This document shows, piece after piece, positions 23,807 through 32,579 of a stretch of 64,000 nt of DNA (its first letter is position 1; each line of letters begins with the position of its first letter). The stretch comes from Mumia quercus (GTDB taxonomy: Bacteria > Actinomycetota > Actinomycetes > Propionibacteriales > Nocardioidaceae), in the NCBI RefSeq assembly GCF_025506335.1, contig NZ_JANZYO010000004.1, positions 62,001 to 126,000 of the forward strand. Direction: 5' to 3'. The position numbers and the translations under genes are program-made. The notes beneath the pieces are model-generated. The model was given only the letters and a program-made list of their open reading frames with translations, was not told the origin of the DNA and did no database searches.

Positions 23807-23985
23807 GTCGTGGGGAAGGTCGGCAGTACCCGTCACGGCGAGGGTCATGCGGCGGTGTCCCCGATCCGTCACGCCACCGCACCTCTCGTTCGGCACCTCC
23901 CCGTCAATTCACGTCACCTCTGGCATGTGACCCACGTCTCACCTAGGTTGAGGCGGGTCCGACAGACACAACGAGGAGGTCCGAC

Positions 23986-25560
23986 GTGCGAAAAGCACTC
24001 ACCGGAGCCCTGGGAGCAGTGGTCGCCGCCACCATGGTCACCACCGCCGCACCCGCAGGCGCCATCGACGACGTCAACACGACGCAGCTCCGCAAGGCTG
24101 TCACCGTCGACGGGATCCTGAAGCATGCGCGCGCGCTGCAGGTGATCGCCAACCAGAACGACGGCACGCGCGCCTCCGGGCTCCCCGGGTACGAGGCATC
24201 CGTCGACTACGTCACCCGGCAGCTGCGCCGCTCCGGCTACACCGTCCGCCGGCAGGCGTTCAGCTTCCCCTTCTTCCAGTCGCTCTCTGCGCCGACCCTC
24301 TCGCAGGTCTCCCCGACGCCGACCGACTACGAGACGGACGTCTACCAGTACTCCGGTGACGGCGACGTCACCGGCGTCGTGGTCCCCGCGAACAACAATG
24401 TCATCCCCGCGACGCCGGAGCCCAGCAGCACCGCAGGCTGCGAGCCCGGCGACTTCGACGCCGCGCCTGCTGAGCCTGCGGTCGCGCTCGTCCAGCGCGG
24501 CGGCTGCGACTTCGCCGTGAAGGCCGACAACGCTGCCGCTGCCGGCTACGACGCGCTCATCATCTTCAACGAGGGCAACCCGGGCCGTACCGAGCTGTCG
24601 GTCGGGACGCTCGGTGGAGAGAAGCCGATCCCCGTCGTCGGCCTCTCGTACGCCGACGCCGTGGCGATCCTCGACCAGCTCGAGAACGGCCCGGTCACCC
24701 TGAGCGTGAGCACCGACGTCCTGAACGACCCGGACCGCACCACCTGGAACGTGATCGCCGACCTGCCGGCCAAGCAGCTCAAGAAGATCAAGAACAAGGA
24801 CCAGGTCGTGGTCGTCGGGGCGCACCTCGACTCGGTCGCGGAAGGCCCGGGGATCAACGACAACGGCAGCGGGTCTGCCGGCATCCTGACGATCGCGCAG
24901 GAGATGGCCGACCTGAAGCTGACCAAGAAGCTCGCCCGCCCGGTGCGCTTCGCGTTCTGGGGTGCTGAGGAGTCCGGTCTGCTGGGCGCCGAGCACTACG
25001 TGAACACGCTGTCGGAGAACCAGCGCTCGAAGATCTACGCGAACCTGAACTTCGACATGATCGGCTCGCCGAACTACGTCCGGTTCGTCTACGACGGTGA
25101 CGGCTCCGATGGTGGTCCGTCCGGTCCTCCGGGGTCCGACGTGATCGAGTCGGTGTTCACCGACTACTTCGAGAGCAAGGGTCTCGCCAGCGAGCCGACG
25201 GACTTCGACGGCCGGTCCGACTACGGTCCGTTCATCGCCGCCGGGATCCCCGCCGGTGGTCTCTTCTCCGGCGCCGAGGGCGTGAAGACCGAGGAGCAGG
25301 CCGCGGTGTACGGCGGCACGGCCGGTGAGTGGTACGACCCGTGCTACCACCAGGCGTGCGACGACATCACCAACCTCAGCGTCAAGGCGCTCGACGAGCT
25401 CGGCGACGCCGCCGCGCACGCGACGCTCACGCTGACGAAGTCGAAGTCGGGTCTGTACCCCGACGGCAGCCGCAAGGCCAAGGCGGCGGCCGCTGCCAAG
25501 GCACAGGCGCTGTCCGCGCCGGCCGCGGCCGTGCGCGGCGGGCACGCAGCGACCCGCTGA
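23986..25560 (+). CDS. Secreted M28 zinc aminopeptidase with PA domain
   Basis: The 524-residue protein has a signal peptide (MRKALTGALGAVVAATMVTTAAPAGA), a PA insert (about residues 120-240, with PAVALVQRGGCDFAVKADNAAAAGYDALIIFN) and an M28 catalytic domain. The zinc ligands and base are visible in order: GAHLDSV (His), INDNGSG (Asp), GAEESGLLG (Glu pair), NFDMIG (Asp) and CYHQACD (His). It resembles Streptomyces griseus-type aminopeptidases that release N-terminal hydrophobic residues outside the cell. GTG 23986 follows a good AGGAGG. The C-terminus ends in a Lys/Ala-rich tail without a sorting signal. Confidence 0.88.
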   Translation: MRKALTGALGAVVAATMVTTAAPAGAIDDVNTTQLRKAVTVDGILKHARALQVIANQNDGTRASGLPGYEASVDYVTRQLRRSGYTVRRQAFSFPFFQSLSAPTLSQVSPTPTDYETDVYQYSGDGDVTGVVVPANNNVIPATPEPSSTAGCEPGDFDAAPAEPAVALVQRGGCDFAVKADNAAAAGYDALIIFNEGNPGRTELSVGTLGGEKPIPVVGLSYADAVAILDQLENGPVTLSVSTDVLNDPDRTTWNVIADLPAKQLKKIKNKDQVVVVGAHLDSVAEGPGINDNGSGSAGILTIAQEMADLKLTKKLARPVRFAFWGAEESGLLGAEHYVNTLSENQRSKIYANLNFDMIGSPNYVRFVYDGDGSDGGPSGPPGSDVIESVFTDYFESKGLASEPTDFDGRSDYGPFIAAGIPAGGLFSGAEGVKTEEQAAVYGGTAGEWYDPCYHQACDDITNLSVKALDELGDAAAHATLTLTKSKSGLYPDGSRKAKAAAAAKAQALSAPAAAVRGGHAATR

Positions 25561-25576
25561 CCCGTCTCGGAGGGAG

Positions 25577-25615
25577 CCGACGCCCCTGCACCCCACCCGG
25601 GTGCAGGGGCGTCGG
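25577..25615. terminator. Bidirectional terminator between convergent genes
   Basis: A perfect 16-bp stem (CCGACGCCCCTGCACC and its complement) with a 7-base loop lies between the peptidase gene and the convergent SCO6745-like gene. Confidence 0.8.
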
Positions 25616-25629
25616 TGCGCTCGGCTCGG

Positions 25630-26379
25630 CTACTCCTCGCCGACGCGCTTGACCTGGAGCAGCGCCTCACCGAGCTCGTTGACCCCGTCCTCGCCGAGGA
25701 CGTCGCCGAGCAGGCCGACGAACGCTCCGTCGAGCGCACGCTCGGCGTCTCGCCACCGGGCGGCGTCACCGGGCCGCTGGCTCGACTTCACCTCGTCGAT
25801 CTCCTCCTCGTTCCAACCGAGCGAGGCCATCCCCTCCGGGCCCGCGTGGGGGTCGACGAGCATCGCACGCGGCACCGGGAGCCCGACGAGCGCGAGCGCC
25901 GCGAAGTAGAGGCCTCCGCGGATCTCGCGTACCGCCATCGTGGCCTGCGCCAGCCGTGCCGGGACGTCGTCGGCACGCGGGGCGCGCTGCCACCCCTGCG
26001 CGAGCACCATCGGCGCGAGGGCGGCCTCGTCCAGCACGCGCTCGAGGAGCTCGGTCGCCCGGGTCGCCGCCGCGTCCTCCACGAGATGGTCACGGCCCCA
26101 TCCGCGGCAGGCGTCGAGGTAGAGCTCGACCGCCTTCTCCGGGGTCACGTCGGCGCTGCGCTCCCACATCGAGTCGACGACCCGCCGCGAGAAGATCGCC
26201 ATCACGTCGTACGCCGCCTCGGCGGAGACGTCACCGAGGACGCCGGCCCTCCCGCGGAAGTAGAGAGCAGAGCCAGGCATGCCCGCGTCCTTCGACGTCG
26301 AGCGGATGAGAGTCGAGGTCATGAAGGTGCTGCCGAGGCTGTTGAGCGCGTCGCGCCAGGGGTTCGCGGTCGTCGTCAT
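25630..26379 (-). CDS. SCO6745-like family protein
   Basis: The 249-residue soluble protein has the features I associate with the actinobacterial SCO6745 group: ALYFRGRAGVLGDVSAEAAYDVMAIFSRRVVDSMW and a following helical bundle with an RAMLVDPHAGPEG loop. No enzyme activity is established for the group. TAGGTT ends six bases before the ATG, and no Shine-Dalgarno is present, so the mRNA is probably leaderless. Confidence 0.6.
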   Translation of the reverse strand: MTTTANPWRDALNSLGSTFMTSTLIRSTSKDAGMPGSALYFRGRAGVLGDVSAEAAYDVMAIFSRRVVDSMWERSADVTPEKAVELYLDACRGWGRDHLVEDAAATRATELLERVLDEAALAPMVLAQGWQRAPRADDVPARLAQATMAVREIRGGLYFAALALVGLPVPRAMLVDPHAGPEGMASLGWNEEEIDEVKSSQRPGDAARWRDAERALDGAFVGLLGDVLGEDGVNELGEALLQVKRVGEE

Positions 26380-26462
26380 GCAAGCAACCTAGCCGCCCCG
26401 GCGCACGGTGCGAAGAGACGCACCACTAGGCTCGGGAAGACCCCTTCCCCCGAGGAGGTCTT

Positions 26463-26687
26463 GTGCTCGTCCTCCGCATCTTGGCGGCCCACGTCGCCCT
26501 GGTCGCGGCGTGGTCAGGAACCCTCGCTCTGCTGGGCTTCCGTCCGATCCCGCTGCAGATCGGCCTGCTCGTGCTCGGCCTCGTCACGTCGTCCGTGCTG
26601 GTGACCCGGACGCTCCTCGAACGCGAGCGCGAGCGGACCGCCGAGCTTCCCCTCGTGCTGGAGGACCGGGTCACCCCGGAGGGTTGA
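26463..26687 (+). CDS. Small two-helix membrane protein, DUF4229-like (74 aa)
   Basis: GTG 26463 is preceded by GAGGAGG, and TAGGCT lies about 30 bases upstream. The 74-residue protein has two hydrophobic helices (residues 3-24 and 30-50) followed by a charged tail (RTLLERERERTAELP). The layout resembles DUF4229 membrane proteins, but the match is by pattern only. It sits between convergent and divergent neighbours as a single-gene unit. Confidence 0.6.
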   Translation: MLVLRILAAHVALVAAWSGTLALLGFRPIPLQIGLLVLGLVTSSVLVTRTLLERERERTAELPLVLEDRVTPEG

Positions 26688-26718
26688 GACCCGCGACGCC
26701 GTCCGAGCCCTCGAGCCG

Positions 26719-27177
26719 TCAGTGCGGCTGCCAGGCGTCGTCGTCCTTGGTGAGCGCCTCCACCGCGTCGGGGAGCACACCGTCCGCGAGGTGCTGGATG
26801 GTGACGGTCTCGAACACGTCACGCAGACTCGCCCGCGCCGCGATCCAGACGTGCTGCAGGACCTCGGCCCCGCCCTGGTACGAGACAGCCTCGGGGCGCA
26901 GACCGTACACGCTCACGAGCGGCCCGTCGACGGCCCTGATGACGTCGGCGACGGTGATGTCGTCGGCGGCGCGGGCCAGGCGCCAGCCGCCGGACTGCCC
27001 GCGCTGGCTCACCACGATCCCCGCCCGGCGCAGGTCGGCGAGGATCGCCTGCAAGAAGCCGTGCGGGATGTCCTGCTTGCGGCCGATCTCCTCTGCAGAG
27101 ACGGGACCGGCGTCGTCGCGGCTCGTGATCTCGATCAGGCCGCGGAGGGCGTAGTCGGACTTGGTGGAAACCCGCAT
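26719..27177 (-). CDS. Rrf2-family transcriptional regulator lacking cluster cysteines
   Basis: The 152-residue protein has the Rrf2 winged helix (MRVSTKSDYALRGLIEI, then VSAEEIGRKQDIPHGFLQAILADLRRAGIVVSQRGQSGGWRLAR). It contains no cysteine at all, so it cannot bind an Fe-S cluster as IscR or NsrR do; it belongs with the cysteine-free members such as CymR-type sensors. It is divergent from the acyl-CoA dehydrogenase gene, and the intergenic region contains two TTACC-type motifs. GAGACT ends six bases before the ATG. Confidence 0.85.
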   Translation of the reverse strand: MRVSTKSDYALRGLIEITSRDDAGPVSAEEIGRKQDIPHGFLQAILADLRRAGIVVSQRGQSGGWRLARAADDITVADVIRAVDGPLVSVYGLRPEAVSYQGGAEVLQHVWIAARASLRDVFETVTIQHLADGVLPDAVEALTKDDDAWQPH

Positions 27178-27236
27178 GCGAGAAGTCTCCCAGATCCGTA
27201 CGGGAACTCGGGTTGGCCGCCCCGGGCTTGCGCCGG

Positions 27237-27274
27237 TTACCGGCGGGTAGGACACTGGTGTTACCGACCAGTAA
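27237..27274. promoter_or_regulatory. Two TTACC-type palindromic motifs upstream of fadE
   Basis: TTACCGGCGGGTAG (27237-27250) is identical to the motif upstream of etfD. A second related site, TTACCGACCAGTAA, lies at 27261-27274; the two starts are 24 bp apart. Both have TTAC and GTAR ends. The pair lies between the Rrf2 gene and the acyl-CoA dehydrogenase gene and is a candidate operator. Confidence 0.55.
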
Positions 27275-27322
27275 GTGCGCTTGCCTCCCGAGGCAGCACC
27301 AACCACGAAGGAACACGTCGCC

Positions 27323-29194
27323 GTGAGCCACTACAAGAGCAACCTTCGCGACATCGAGTTCAACCTCTTCGAGGTCTTCGGCCGCGACGAAGTCCTCGGG
27401 ACCGGCCTCTTCGAGGACCTCGACGTCGACACCGCGAAGAGCATCCTGAGCGAGATCGACCGGATGGCGCGCGAGGACCTGGCCGAGTCGTTCGCCGACG
27501 CGGACCGCAACCCGCCGGTGTACGACCCGGAGGCCTGCACGGTGACGATGCCCGCAGGCTTCGCCAAGAGCTACAAGACGTGGATGGACTCCGAGTGGTT
27601 CCGCCTGCAGCTCCCCGTCGAGCTCGGCGGCCAGCCTGCTCCGGCGTCGCTCGTGTGGTCGACCGCCGAGCTCGTGCTCGGTGCGAACCCGCCGGTGTGG
27701 ATGTACTCCGCCGGCCCCAACTTCGGCTACATCGTGCACCGCAACGGCACCGATCGTGACAAGAAGATCGCGCAGCACATGGTCGACCGCAAGTGGGGCG
27801 CCACGATGGTGCTGACCGAGCCCGACGCCGGCTCCGACGTCGGCGCCGGCCGCACCAAGGCGTACCTCCAGGAGGACGGCACCTGGCACATCGAGGGTGT
27901 CAAGCGCTTCATCACCTCGGCCGAGCACGACATGAGCGAGAACATCATCCACCTGGTGCTCGCGCGTCCGGTCGGCATCGAGGGCGTCGGCGGCCCCGGC
28001 ACCAAGGGCCTCTCGCTCTTCATCGTCCCGAAGTACGGCTTCGACCTGGAGACCGGCGAGCTCGACGGCACGCGCAACGGCGCCTACGTCACCAACGTCG
28101 AGAAGAAGATGGGCATCAAGGTCTCGACGACCTGCGAGGTGACCTTCGGCGACCCGTCCGTCGGCAACGGCGCCCCGGCGAAGGGCTGGCTGCTCGGCGA
28201 GGTCCACGACGGCATCGCCCAGATGTTCCAGGTGATCGAGAACGCGCGCATGCTCGTCGGCACGAAGGCCATCGCGACGCTGTCGACCGGCTACCTCAAC
28301 GCGCTCGAGTACGCCAAGGAGCGCGTCCAGGGCGCCGACATGCTCAACCCGGCCAAGGACGCACCGCGCGTGACCATCACGCACCACCCGGACGTGCGCC
28401 GCTCGTTGATGACGCAGAAGGCGTTCGCCGAGGCGCTGCGCTCGCTGGTGATCTACACGGCGAGCTGGCAGGACCGCGTCATGCAGGCCGAGGCCGCCGG
28501 CGAGGAGGACAAGCTCGCCGAGCGCGTCAACGACCTCCTGCTGCCGATCGTCAAGGGCTACGGCTCGGAGCGTTCGTGGGTGCTGCTCGGCACGGAGTCG
28601 CTGCAGACCCTCGGTGGTTCGGGCTTCCTGCAGGACTACCCGATCGAGCAGTACGTCCGCGACGCCAAGATCGACACCCTGTACGAGGGCACGACGGCGA
28701 TCCAGGGCCAGGACCTGTTCTTCCGCAAGATCGTGAAGGACCAGGGTCAGGCCATCGCGCACGTCGCGCAGGAGATCCAGGCGTTCATCGGCTCCGAGGC
28801 GGGCAACGGCCGTCTCAAGGTCGAGCGCGAGCTCCTCGCCAAGGGCCTCGAGGACGCGCAGGGCATCCTCGGCGCGGTGTTCGGCCAGATGATGTCGGCC
28901 AACCCGGCCGACGGCGGCGACCCGAAGAACGTCTACAAGGTCGGGCTCAACTCGACCCGCCTCCTCATGGCGCTCGGCGACGTCGTCTGCGCCTGGCTGC
29001 TGCTGCGCGGCGCCGAGGTCGCGCTCAAGGCGCTCGAGGGTGACGTCTCCGCATCGGACAAGCACTTCTACGAGGGCAAGGTCGCCGCGGCGCAGTTCTT
29101 CGCGCGCCAGGTCCTCCCGAAGCTGGCTGCCGAGAAGGCCATCGCCGAGGCGATCGACCTCGACGTCATGGAGCTCGACGAGGCTGCCTTCTAA
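27323..29194 (+). CDS. Acyl-CoA dehydrogenase, FadE5-like
   Basis: The 623-residue enzyme has the extended actinobacterial FadE5-type N-terminus ([20 protein letters not shown]). The acyl-CoA dehydrogenase core shows [18 protein letters not shown] and [14 protein letters not shown], and [35 protein letters not shown] contains the catalytic Glu. FadE5 homologues oxidise a wide range of acyl-CoA chain lengths and pass electrons to ETF. GTG 27323 is chosen because AAGGAA lies about ten bases upstream and the family begins with SHYKSN. The shared upstream motif with etfD suggests both steps of electron transfer are co-regulated. Confidence 0.9.
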   Translation: MSHYKSNLRDIEFNLFEVFGRDEVLGTGLFEDLDVDTAKSILSEIDRMAREDLAESFADADRNPPVYDPEACTVTMPAGFAKSYKTWMDSEWFRLQLPVELGGQPAPASLVWSTAELVLGANPPVWMYSAGPNFGYIVHRNGTDRDKKIAQHMVDRKWGATMVLTEPDAGSDVGAGRTKAYLQEDGTWHIEGVKRFITSAEHDMSENIIHLVLARPVGIEGVGGPGTKGLSLFIVPKYGFDLETGELDGTRNGAYVTNVEKKMGIKVSTTCEVTFGDPSVGNGAPAKGWLLGEVHDGIAQMFQVIENARMLVGTKAIATLSTGYLNALEYAKERVQGADMLNPAKDAPRVTITHHPDVRRSLMTQKAFAEALRSLVIYTASWQDRVMQAEAAGEEDKLAERVNDLLLPIVKGYGSERSWVLLGTESLQTLGGSGFLQDYPIEQYVRDAKIDTLYEGTTAIQGQDLFFRKIVKDQGQAIAHVAQEIQAFIGSEAGNGRLKVERELLAKGLEDAQGILGAVFGQMMSANPADGGDPKNVYKVGLNSTRLLMALGDVVCAWLLLRGAEVALKALEGDVSASDKHFYEGKVAAAQFFARQVLPKLAAEKAIAEAIDLDVMELDEAAF

Positions 29195-29210
29195 GGACTG
29201 AAGCACCGCA

Positions 29211-29267
29211 CGACAGAAGGACCCGACGTTCCCCTCATGCGGGGTGGAACGTCGGGTCCTTCTGTCG
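29211..29267. terminator. Very strong bidirectional terminator after fadE
   Basis: A 22-bp perfect stem (29211-29232 pairing with 29246-29267) encloses a loop that can add CCCC/GGGG pairing. It sits 16 bases after the fadE stop and 9 bases from the convergent stop of the sigma-linked membrane protein. Confidence 0.9.
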
Positions 29268-29275
29268 GTCCTGCG

Positions 29276-30223
29276 TCAGGAGCAGGTGGACGCGCTGATC
29301 GCGCCGTCGGCCTTCGCCAGCTCGCAGAGGTCCCAGCTGCGGTCGTCCGTACGGGTGGTGCCCGGGCTCGCGCTGATCCCACCCCCGTCCTCCTGCTCGC
29401 CGGGCGCGCCCAGCAGGTTGCCGTCGTGGTCCAGCACCTGCGTCTCGAGCGTCAGCGCCGCCGCTCCGTCGAGGGCACGCTCGCTCACCCGCGCCTGCAG
29501 GAAGACGTAGCCGTCGACAGCCGGCGCCACGTGCCACGGTCCGGCCTCCCCGTCGACGACGAAGCGCCGGCGCATGGACGCCACCCGCTCGTCGACCTGG
29601 TAGGTGTCCCCCGCGTACCCGAGGGCGTAGCCGCCCGGGCCGTCGATCGGGATCGCCGGATGTGTCGCGTCGTTGGCGTTCGTGGTCGACTTGCTCCCCC
29701 TCCCGGCAAGCAGCGCGGCGCTGCGCACCTCCGGCGGACGACCGGACCGCACGGCGACCTCGCACCCGACACGCTCTCCGGTCGTCGCGTCCTCCGCGAC
29801 GACGACGGCCACGGGACCCGGCCCGTTCAGCGCGCGCTGCACCTGCGCGGACAGCACTTCCCTCGTCTCGAACACCGACCGCGTGCTCCCCATCCCGGAG
29901 CCGCAGACGGTGGCGAGGGTCGCGGCCTCGTCCTGCGGGAGGTCGCGCAGCCAGAGCTCGACCTCGGGCACCACCGGCTCGGGCGGAGCCGCCGGCGACG
30001 CCGCGACCTGCGGGCCGAGCGTTGCGGGCGACGGGGTGGGAGCGTCCTCACCGGCGACGACCACCCCGAGCCCGACGACGGTCGCTGCCGCCGCGGCCGC
30101 CGCGACCGGGACGGCCCACCCCCGCGTACGTGTGCCGCGACCCCGAGATGCCGCAGCCACGATCAGCGCCACGCGCTCGTCCTTGTCGTGGAGCACCCGT
30201 TCGGGTGGAAGGTCGATCCTCAT
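29276..30223 (-). CDS. Single-pass membrane protein co-encoded with sigma factor
   Basis: The 315-residue protein has a cytoplasmic N-terminus of about 35 residues, one membrane helix (about 37-60, Ala/Val-rich) and a large external part beginning with a Pro/Ala linker. Its start overlaps the sigma-factor stop (ATGA), the usual position for an anti-sigma factor. The N-terminal part lacks the H-x3-C-x2-C zinc anti-sigma motif and is short for a sigma-binding domain, so anti-sigma function is possible but unproven. The external domain is unrecognised and holds two or three cysteines. Confidence 0.65.
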   Translation of the reverse strand: MRIDLPPERVLHDKDERVALIVAAASRGRGTRTRGWAVPVAAAAAAATVVGLGVVVAGEDAPTPSPATLGPQVAASPAAPPEPVVPEVELWLRDLPQDEAATLATVCGSGMGSTRSVFETREVLSAQVQRALNGPGPVAVVVAEDATTGERVGCEVAVRSGRPPEVRSAALLAGRGSKSTTNANDATHPAIPIDGPGGYALGYAGDTYQVDERVASMRRRFVVDGEAGPWHVAPAVDGYVFLQARVSERALDGAAALTLETQVLDHDGNLLGAPGEQEDGGGISASPGTTRTDDRSWDLCELAKADGAISASTCS

Positions 30224-30822
30224 GCCAGCTCCTCTCGTCCGACTGTCACCGTGTGCTCCCCCAGGCGTGCGCGTGCGCGGGAGAGGCGAGACTTCACCGT
30301 CCCGACCGGGACCGACAGCGCGTCGGCCGCCTCCTGCATCGAGCAGCCCGACCACCAGACGAGCTCGACGACCTCGCGCTGGGACGCCGGGAGCCGGTCG
30401 ACGACCTCCCGGACACGGCGCATCTGGCGCTCGCTGTCGATGCCGGCGGCGACCCGGTCGGCGTGGTCGGGGTCGACCTCCTCGACGGAGACCTTGCGCT
30501 TGAGCGCCGTGAGCCGACGCAGCCCGCGCAGCGTGTTCGCGCTCTCGTGCCCTGCCATGGCCAGGAGCACCGCACGCGCGGAGTCGTGCCGGAGCACGTC
30601 CGTGCGACCCGCCAGCGCCCGACGCCAGAGCGTGACGAACGTGGCCTGGGTGATGTCCTCGGCCGTGGCCCAGCAGGCGGTCCGGCGGAACGCGAAGTTG
30701 TAGACGGCGTCGCTGTGACGGGTGAAGATCTCGGCGAACGCCGATTCGCTCCCCGTACGAAGCCGTTCCCACACCTCGCGGTCCGTCTGGGGTCGCGGAC
30801 CGTCGTCGTCGAAGCTGCTCAC
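30220..30822 (-). CDS. ECF/sigma-70 family RNA polymerase sigma factor
   Basis: The 200-residue protein has region 2 (SESAFAEIFTRHSDAVYNFAFRRT, then AEDITQATFVTLWRRA) and region 4 (LPASQREVVELVWWSGCSMQEAADALSVPVGTVKSRLSRARARL). No region 3 or long C-terminal extension is present. GTG 30822 follows AGGAGG at a somewhat long distance. It lies 25 bp after the racemase gene and overlaps the downstream membrane-protein gene, so the three genes are probably co-transcribed. Confidence 0.88.
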   Translation of the reverse strand: MSSFDDDGPRPQTDREVWERLRTGSESAFAEIFTRHSDAVYNFAFRRTACWATAEDITQATFVTLWRRALAGRTDVLRHDSARAVLLAMAGHESANTLRGLRRLTALKRKVSVEEVDPDHADRVAAGIDSERQMRRVREVVDRLPASQREVVELVWWSGCSMQEAADALSVPVGTVKSRLSRARARLGEHTVTVGREELA

Positions 30823-30847
30823 ACCCTGAAGAGTCCTCCTCAGCGAC

Positions 30848-31561
30848 TCAGGTTCCCTCCACGCCCTGGCTGCTTCCCAGCGCGAGGAGACCGAGCGCCC
30901 GCGCGTGCACGTCCGCGCTGTCGACGAGCGGCAGCGGGGAGTCGGCGGGTCCGACCAGCAGCCCGACCTCCGTGCAGGCGAGGACGACGGCGTCGGCCCC
31001 CTGGTCACCGAGCCGCCGGATGATGTCGACGTAACGCGTACGCGAGGGGTCGCGCACGATCCCACGGGTCAGCTCGTCGAAGACGATGGTGTCGGCCGCT
31101 TCACGGTCGGCGGCGTCGGGGACCACCGCACCGACGCCTTGACGCGCCAGCCGCTCCGCGTAGAAGTCCTCCTCCATCACCCAGCGCGTGCCCAGGATGC
31201 CGAGGGTGCCCCAGCCGTTGCGGGCCGCTTCCGCCGCGACCGCGTCACCGATGTGGAGGAGCGGGACGTCGATGCCCGCCTCGACCGCAGGAGCGACCTT
31301 GTGCATCAGGTTCGTGCAGATCGCGACCGTCGTGGCCCCTCCTCCCACGCAGCGCTGCCCTGCCTCGGTCAGCAGCGCCGCCGCGGCGTCCCAGTCGTCA
31401 CGGAGCTGGCACTGCCGGACCTCCTCGAAGTCCAACGACTGCAGGGCGATCTTCGCGGAGGCGTGACCTCCCCTCGCCGAGGCGACGACCTCGTTGATGA
31501 TCCGGTAGTAGGTCGCGGTCGAGTGCCAGCTCATGCCGCCGATCAGTCCCAACGTCTCCAT
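30848..31561 (-). CDS. Aspartate/glutamate racemase family protein
   Basis: The 237-residue protein begins LGLIGGMSWHSTATYYRIIN, the classic aspartate-racemase start. The two catalytic cysteines are in VAICTNLMHK and VVLACTEVGLL. It is PLP-independent and may interconvert L- and D-aspartate or another acidic amino acid (YgeA-type broad specificity is possible). It is divergent from a LysR regulator, with 81 bp between them, and precedes the sigma-factor gene. Confidence 0.86.
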   Translation of the reverse strand: METLGLIGGMSWHSTATYYRIINEVVASARGGHASAKIALQSLDFEEVRQCQLRDDWDAAAALLTEAGQRCVGGGATTVAICTNLMHKVAPAVEAGIDVPLLHIGDAVAAEAARNGWGTLGILGTRWVMEEDFYAERLARQGVGAVVPDAADREAADTIVFDELTRGIVRDPSRTRYVDIIRRLGDQGADAVVLACTEVGLLVGPADSPLPLVDSADVHARALGLLALGSSQGVEGT

Positions 31562-31642
31562 GGCTCCATGCTCGCGTCGAGGCGGACGCCGCAGTAGCCC
31601 GTGCTTGACGAGAGCGGGTCTTAGCAGATCTGATGGTTGACG

Positions 31643-32560
31643 ATGGACCCACGACGTGTGCTGGTATTCCGAACCGTCGCCCGGTCGGGCTCGCTCAGCG
31701 CCGCCGCCCGCGAGCTGGGGACGACGCAGTCGGCCGTGAGCCAGCAGCTGAGGCAGCTGGAGCGCGAGGCCGGCGGACCGTTGCTGCTGCGGACCGCGCG
31801 CGGGACCCAGCTCACCGAAGCCGGCGTCGCCCTCCTGGCGCACGCCGACACCATCCACGGCGCGTTGCACCTCGCCCGGGGTGAGCTCGACGCGCTGGCC
31901 GAGGCGCGCGGGGGCGTCGTACGCCTCGTCTCCTTCCCGTCGGGCGCCGCGACCCTCGTCCCGCCTGCCCTGCGCGCGCTGCGCGAGGAGCGGCCGGAGG
32001 TGGAGGTCACTCTCGTCGAGACCGAGCCGCCCGAGGCGTGGGCATCCGTCCTCGCCGGGGAGGCCGACGTGGCCCTGGTCTTCGGGTACGACGGTCCGCC
32101 GGCCGAGGACGGCGCGCTCGCCTGGGTCCCGCTGGGCGTGGAGCCGCTGTCGCTCGTCGTGCCTCCTGGGTCCGCGCCGGACGACGTCGACGCCTCGTGG
32201 CTCGCCGCCCAGGACTGGGTCGCGGGCTGCGAACGATGCCGCCAGCACCTGGTGTCCTGCTGCCGGACGGCCGGCTTCGAGCCCCGGCTGCTCCACGAGA
32301 GCGACGACTACGTCGCGGTGCAGAACCTGGTCGCTCACGGGTTCGGAGTGACCGTGCTCCCCCACCTCGCTCTGTCCGCGTTCCGACACCCTGACGTCGA
32401 GCTGCGTCGGTCGGACCTGTTCGGTGCGCGGCACGTCGGCATGGTGCACCGCAGAGGGGCGGAGGCGGTCCCCGCCGTGCGCGCGCTCATGGAGCGCATG
32501 CAGACCGCCGCCAAGGCGGTGCTCGGCCGTCGCCGGCGCCGCGCCGCCGGTGACGGCTGA
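31643..32560 (+). CDS. LysR-family transcriptional regulator
   Basis: From ATG 31643 the protein has 305 residues. The HTH is FRTVARSGSLSAAARELGTTQSAVSQQLRQLE, followed by the LysR effector domain. TTG 31637 is an in-frame alternative. The effector domain contains a cysteine cluster (CERCRQHLVSCC) that is unusual for the family and could be redox- or metal-sensitive, which is speculative. The neighbouring divergent racemase gene is the classical type of LysR target. Confidence 0.85.
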   Translation: MDPRRVLVFRTVARSGSLSAAARELGTTQSAVSQQLRQLEREAGGPLLLRTARGTQLTEAGVALLAHADTIHGALHLARGELDALAEARGGVVRLVSFPSGAATLVPPALRALREERPEVEVTLVETEPPEAWASVLAGEADVALVFGYDGPPAEDGALAWVPLGVEPLSLVVPPGSAPDDVDASWLAAQDWVAGCERCRQHLVSCCRTAGFEPRLLHESDDYVAVQNLVAHGFGVTVLPHLALSAFRHPDVELRRSDLFGARHVGMVHRRGAEAVPAVRALMERMQTAAKAVLGRRRRRAAGDG

Positions 32561-32579
32561 CAGCAGATACGCTCGCGCC

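Noticed and set aside
31625-31632. Palindrome CAGATCTG between the racemase and LysR genes as a LysR operator
   Set aside because: An 8-bp palindrome is short and common by chance, and it does not show the T-N11-A LysR box with matching arms.
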